DNA of 64,000 bases. It comes from JAYZDF01 sp036337945 (GTDB lineage: Bacteria > Myxococcota > Kuafuiibacteriia > Kuafuiibacteriales > Kuafuiibacteriaceae). Under the pieces are notes generated by a model. It saw only the letters and a list, made by a program, of their open reading frames with translations. It had not been told where the DNA came from and did no database searches. Shown piece after piece: positions 63,183-64,000 of this stretch (position 1 is the first letter of the stretch; each line of letters starts with the position of its first letter). A program made the position numbers and the translations under genes. The DNA lies in contig JAYZDF010000043.1 of NCBI GenBank assembly GCA_036337945.1, positions 52,665-116,664 on the forward strand, in the 5' to 3' direction.

Positions 63183-63998
63183 TTGACCGAAAATGATGAC
63201 GACGCGCCTTGGCGAGCAAAAGGTGTTCGGGGCGTCACTCCACCTGGCCGACGGTTTTCTCGTGAAGACGGTGGGCGAAGTGCACCATGGCAGGCTACCG
63301 GTGTTCGCGGAGTGCAAATTCAAAAGCCGGAGTCGTCCGAACAACCTCCTTCTCGGAGATGGGCGATGGCTCACGCATCAAGGCCTGAGCGCCCAAAAAG
63401 AAAACATTTGAGTGGAGGCCCAGCGCAAAAGAAAGAACCTCCTCGAAAGAAAGAAACCTCTCAACAAGACGAAACCTCTTTGAAAATGATCCTCGACGAG
63501 GTTGCCGAGTTTTTCCGCAAATTCGGTGGTTCGCACAAGGCCGAAGTGAGTCTAAGCGAGGTGATTACTCAATCGCAGGCACCGTATGAGATCATCGTTG
63601 CTTTTACCGGACTTTCAACCTTAGTAGGGCAAGACTACGAAAAGCGCGAATTATATACATTCGCCCTTGAGCGTGGAGCCCGTGCCTATTTCAATCTCGC
63701 AATGCGACTAGACGATGCACTGAAAGCACCAAGAGGACTCATGCCTCATAAGCTTGATGCCCTTTTTTATGATCTACCTGCGACAGCTTTTCAGCTGCCG
63801 GGAGCATTTGTCGCAGACACTTTCGGAAAGTTATCGGAATTACTGGTCGACGATGTGGACTATAATCACGAGCTATTCACGGCAGTTCGCTCTCTTTATG
63901 AGAAACACATTGAAGGAAAAAGTTATGGTGATGAAGCCCTCACTTCTATCTTTCCTTTTGCCCATCCGAACTGGGCACCCGAAAAAGAGAATGACTAG
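63183..63998 (+). CDS. Protein of unknown function with N-terminal APW/GVRGV repeat
   Basis: This is about 271 residues if TTG 63183 is the start; ATG 63366 is the first ATG in frame with plausible spacing and would leave about 210 residues. The N-terminal part is basic and disordered and holds a duplicated motif, APWRAKGVRGV and APWQATGVRGV, 29 residues apart. The C-terminal ~165 residues (MILDEVAEFFRKFGG ... FALERGARAYFNLAMRLDDAL) are a soluble alpha-helical domain I do not recognise. No signal peptide is seen. It starts 16 bases after the PBP4 gene and may be co-transcribed with it. Confidence 0.65.
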   Translation: MTENDDDAPWRAKGVRGVTPPGRRFSREDGGRSAPWQATGVRGVQIQKPESSEQPPSRRWAMAHASRPERPKRKHLSGGPAQKKEPPRKKETSQQDETSLKMILDEVAEFFRKFGGSHKAEVSLSEVITQSQAPYEIIVAFTGLSTLVGQDYEKRELYTFALERGARAYFNLAMRLDDALKAPRGLMPHKLDALFYDLPATAFQLPGAFVADTFGKLSELLVDDVDYNHELFTAVRSLYEKHIEGKSYGDEALTSIFPFAHPNWAPEKEND

Positions 63999-64000
63999 CC

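Noticed and set aside
1..63998. Search for tRNA, rRNA, CRISPR arrays, insertion sequences, integrases and toxin-antitoxin pairs
   Set aside because: None recognised. The gaps are short and no repeat-spacer pattern or transposase motif is seen.

Overview
The window is about 64 kb of densely packed bacterial chromosome with roughly forty protein genes on both strands. I see no rRNA, tRNA, CRISPR array, transposase or phage gene, and no gene-free stretch longer than about 200 bases. The content points to a deltaproteobacterial or Myxococcota-type predator or saprophyte. There are ten predicted lipoproteins, many Cys-rich or carrying Asp-Ala-Gly linkers. There are two Ser/Thr kinases, PEGA, FHA and PilZ domains, two sigma-54 activators, OmpA with thrombospondin type-3 repeats, and MopE-like Cys motifs. 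By eye the base composition is close to half G+C, lower than in cultured myxobacteria, so an uncultured or marine relative is my inference.

Layout: 1-11 kb has a truncated metallo-beta-lactamase-fold gene, an NhaC antiporter with an extra exported domain, a lipoprotein esterase, a deoxyhypusine-synthase-family enzyme, a large amidohydrolase/TSP3/lamin-tail lipoprotein and CstA. 11-19 kb has mog and a VanX-like dipeptidase with overlapping ends, then a PEGA protein and a Cys-rich lipoprotein. A translationally coupled pair on the other strand converges on these: an FHA/sigma-54 activator and a PEGA-tailed Ser/Thr kinase. 19-25 kb has metH overlapping a short MetE-like protein, a molybdopterin oxidoreductase and orn. 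25-30 kb has a propeller lipoprotein, an M14 carboxypeptidase and an OmpA/DUF4398-like pair. 30-37 kb has a membrane protein of unknown role, a DUF1460 amidase, an EamA transporter, HrpB and an ACE-like M2 peptidase. 37-42 kb has an acetyltransferase and a minus-strand set of M50 peptidase, Cys-rich lipoprotein and tail-anchored kinase. 42-48 kb has an alpha/beta hydrolase, two degenerate M16-like proteins, a zinc-ribbon membrane protein and OsmC. 48-57 kb has an FHA protein, two PilZ proteins, an NtrC-type regulator, MgtE and a lytic transglycosylase. 57-64 kb has a giant Gly-rich beta-helix lipoprotein, nagZ, a PBP4-type peptidase and an unknown protein.

Themes: cell-wall turnover and recycling (VanX-like, DUF1460, SLT, NagZ, PBP4, perhaps M14); Thr-phosphorylation signalling read by FHA domains; cyclic-di-GMP (two PilZ proteins, with Orn for the breakdown product); molybdenum cofactor (mog and a Moco enzyme); and a large exported lipoproteome. 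The best leads for something undescribed are the kinase/FHA-activator/PEGA cluster, the MetH/MetE-like overlap, the paired inactive M16 proteins, the amidohydrolase/TSP3/lamin-tail fusion and the Gly-rich beta-helix lipoprotein. Signal peptides, domains and starts were judged by eye from the sequence; no searches were run.
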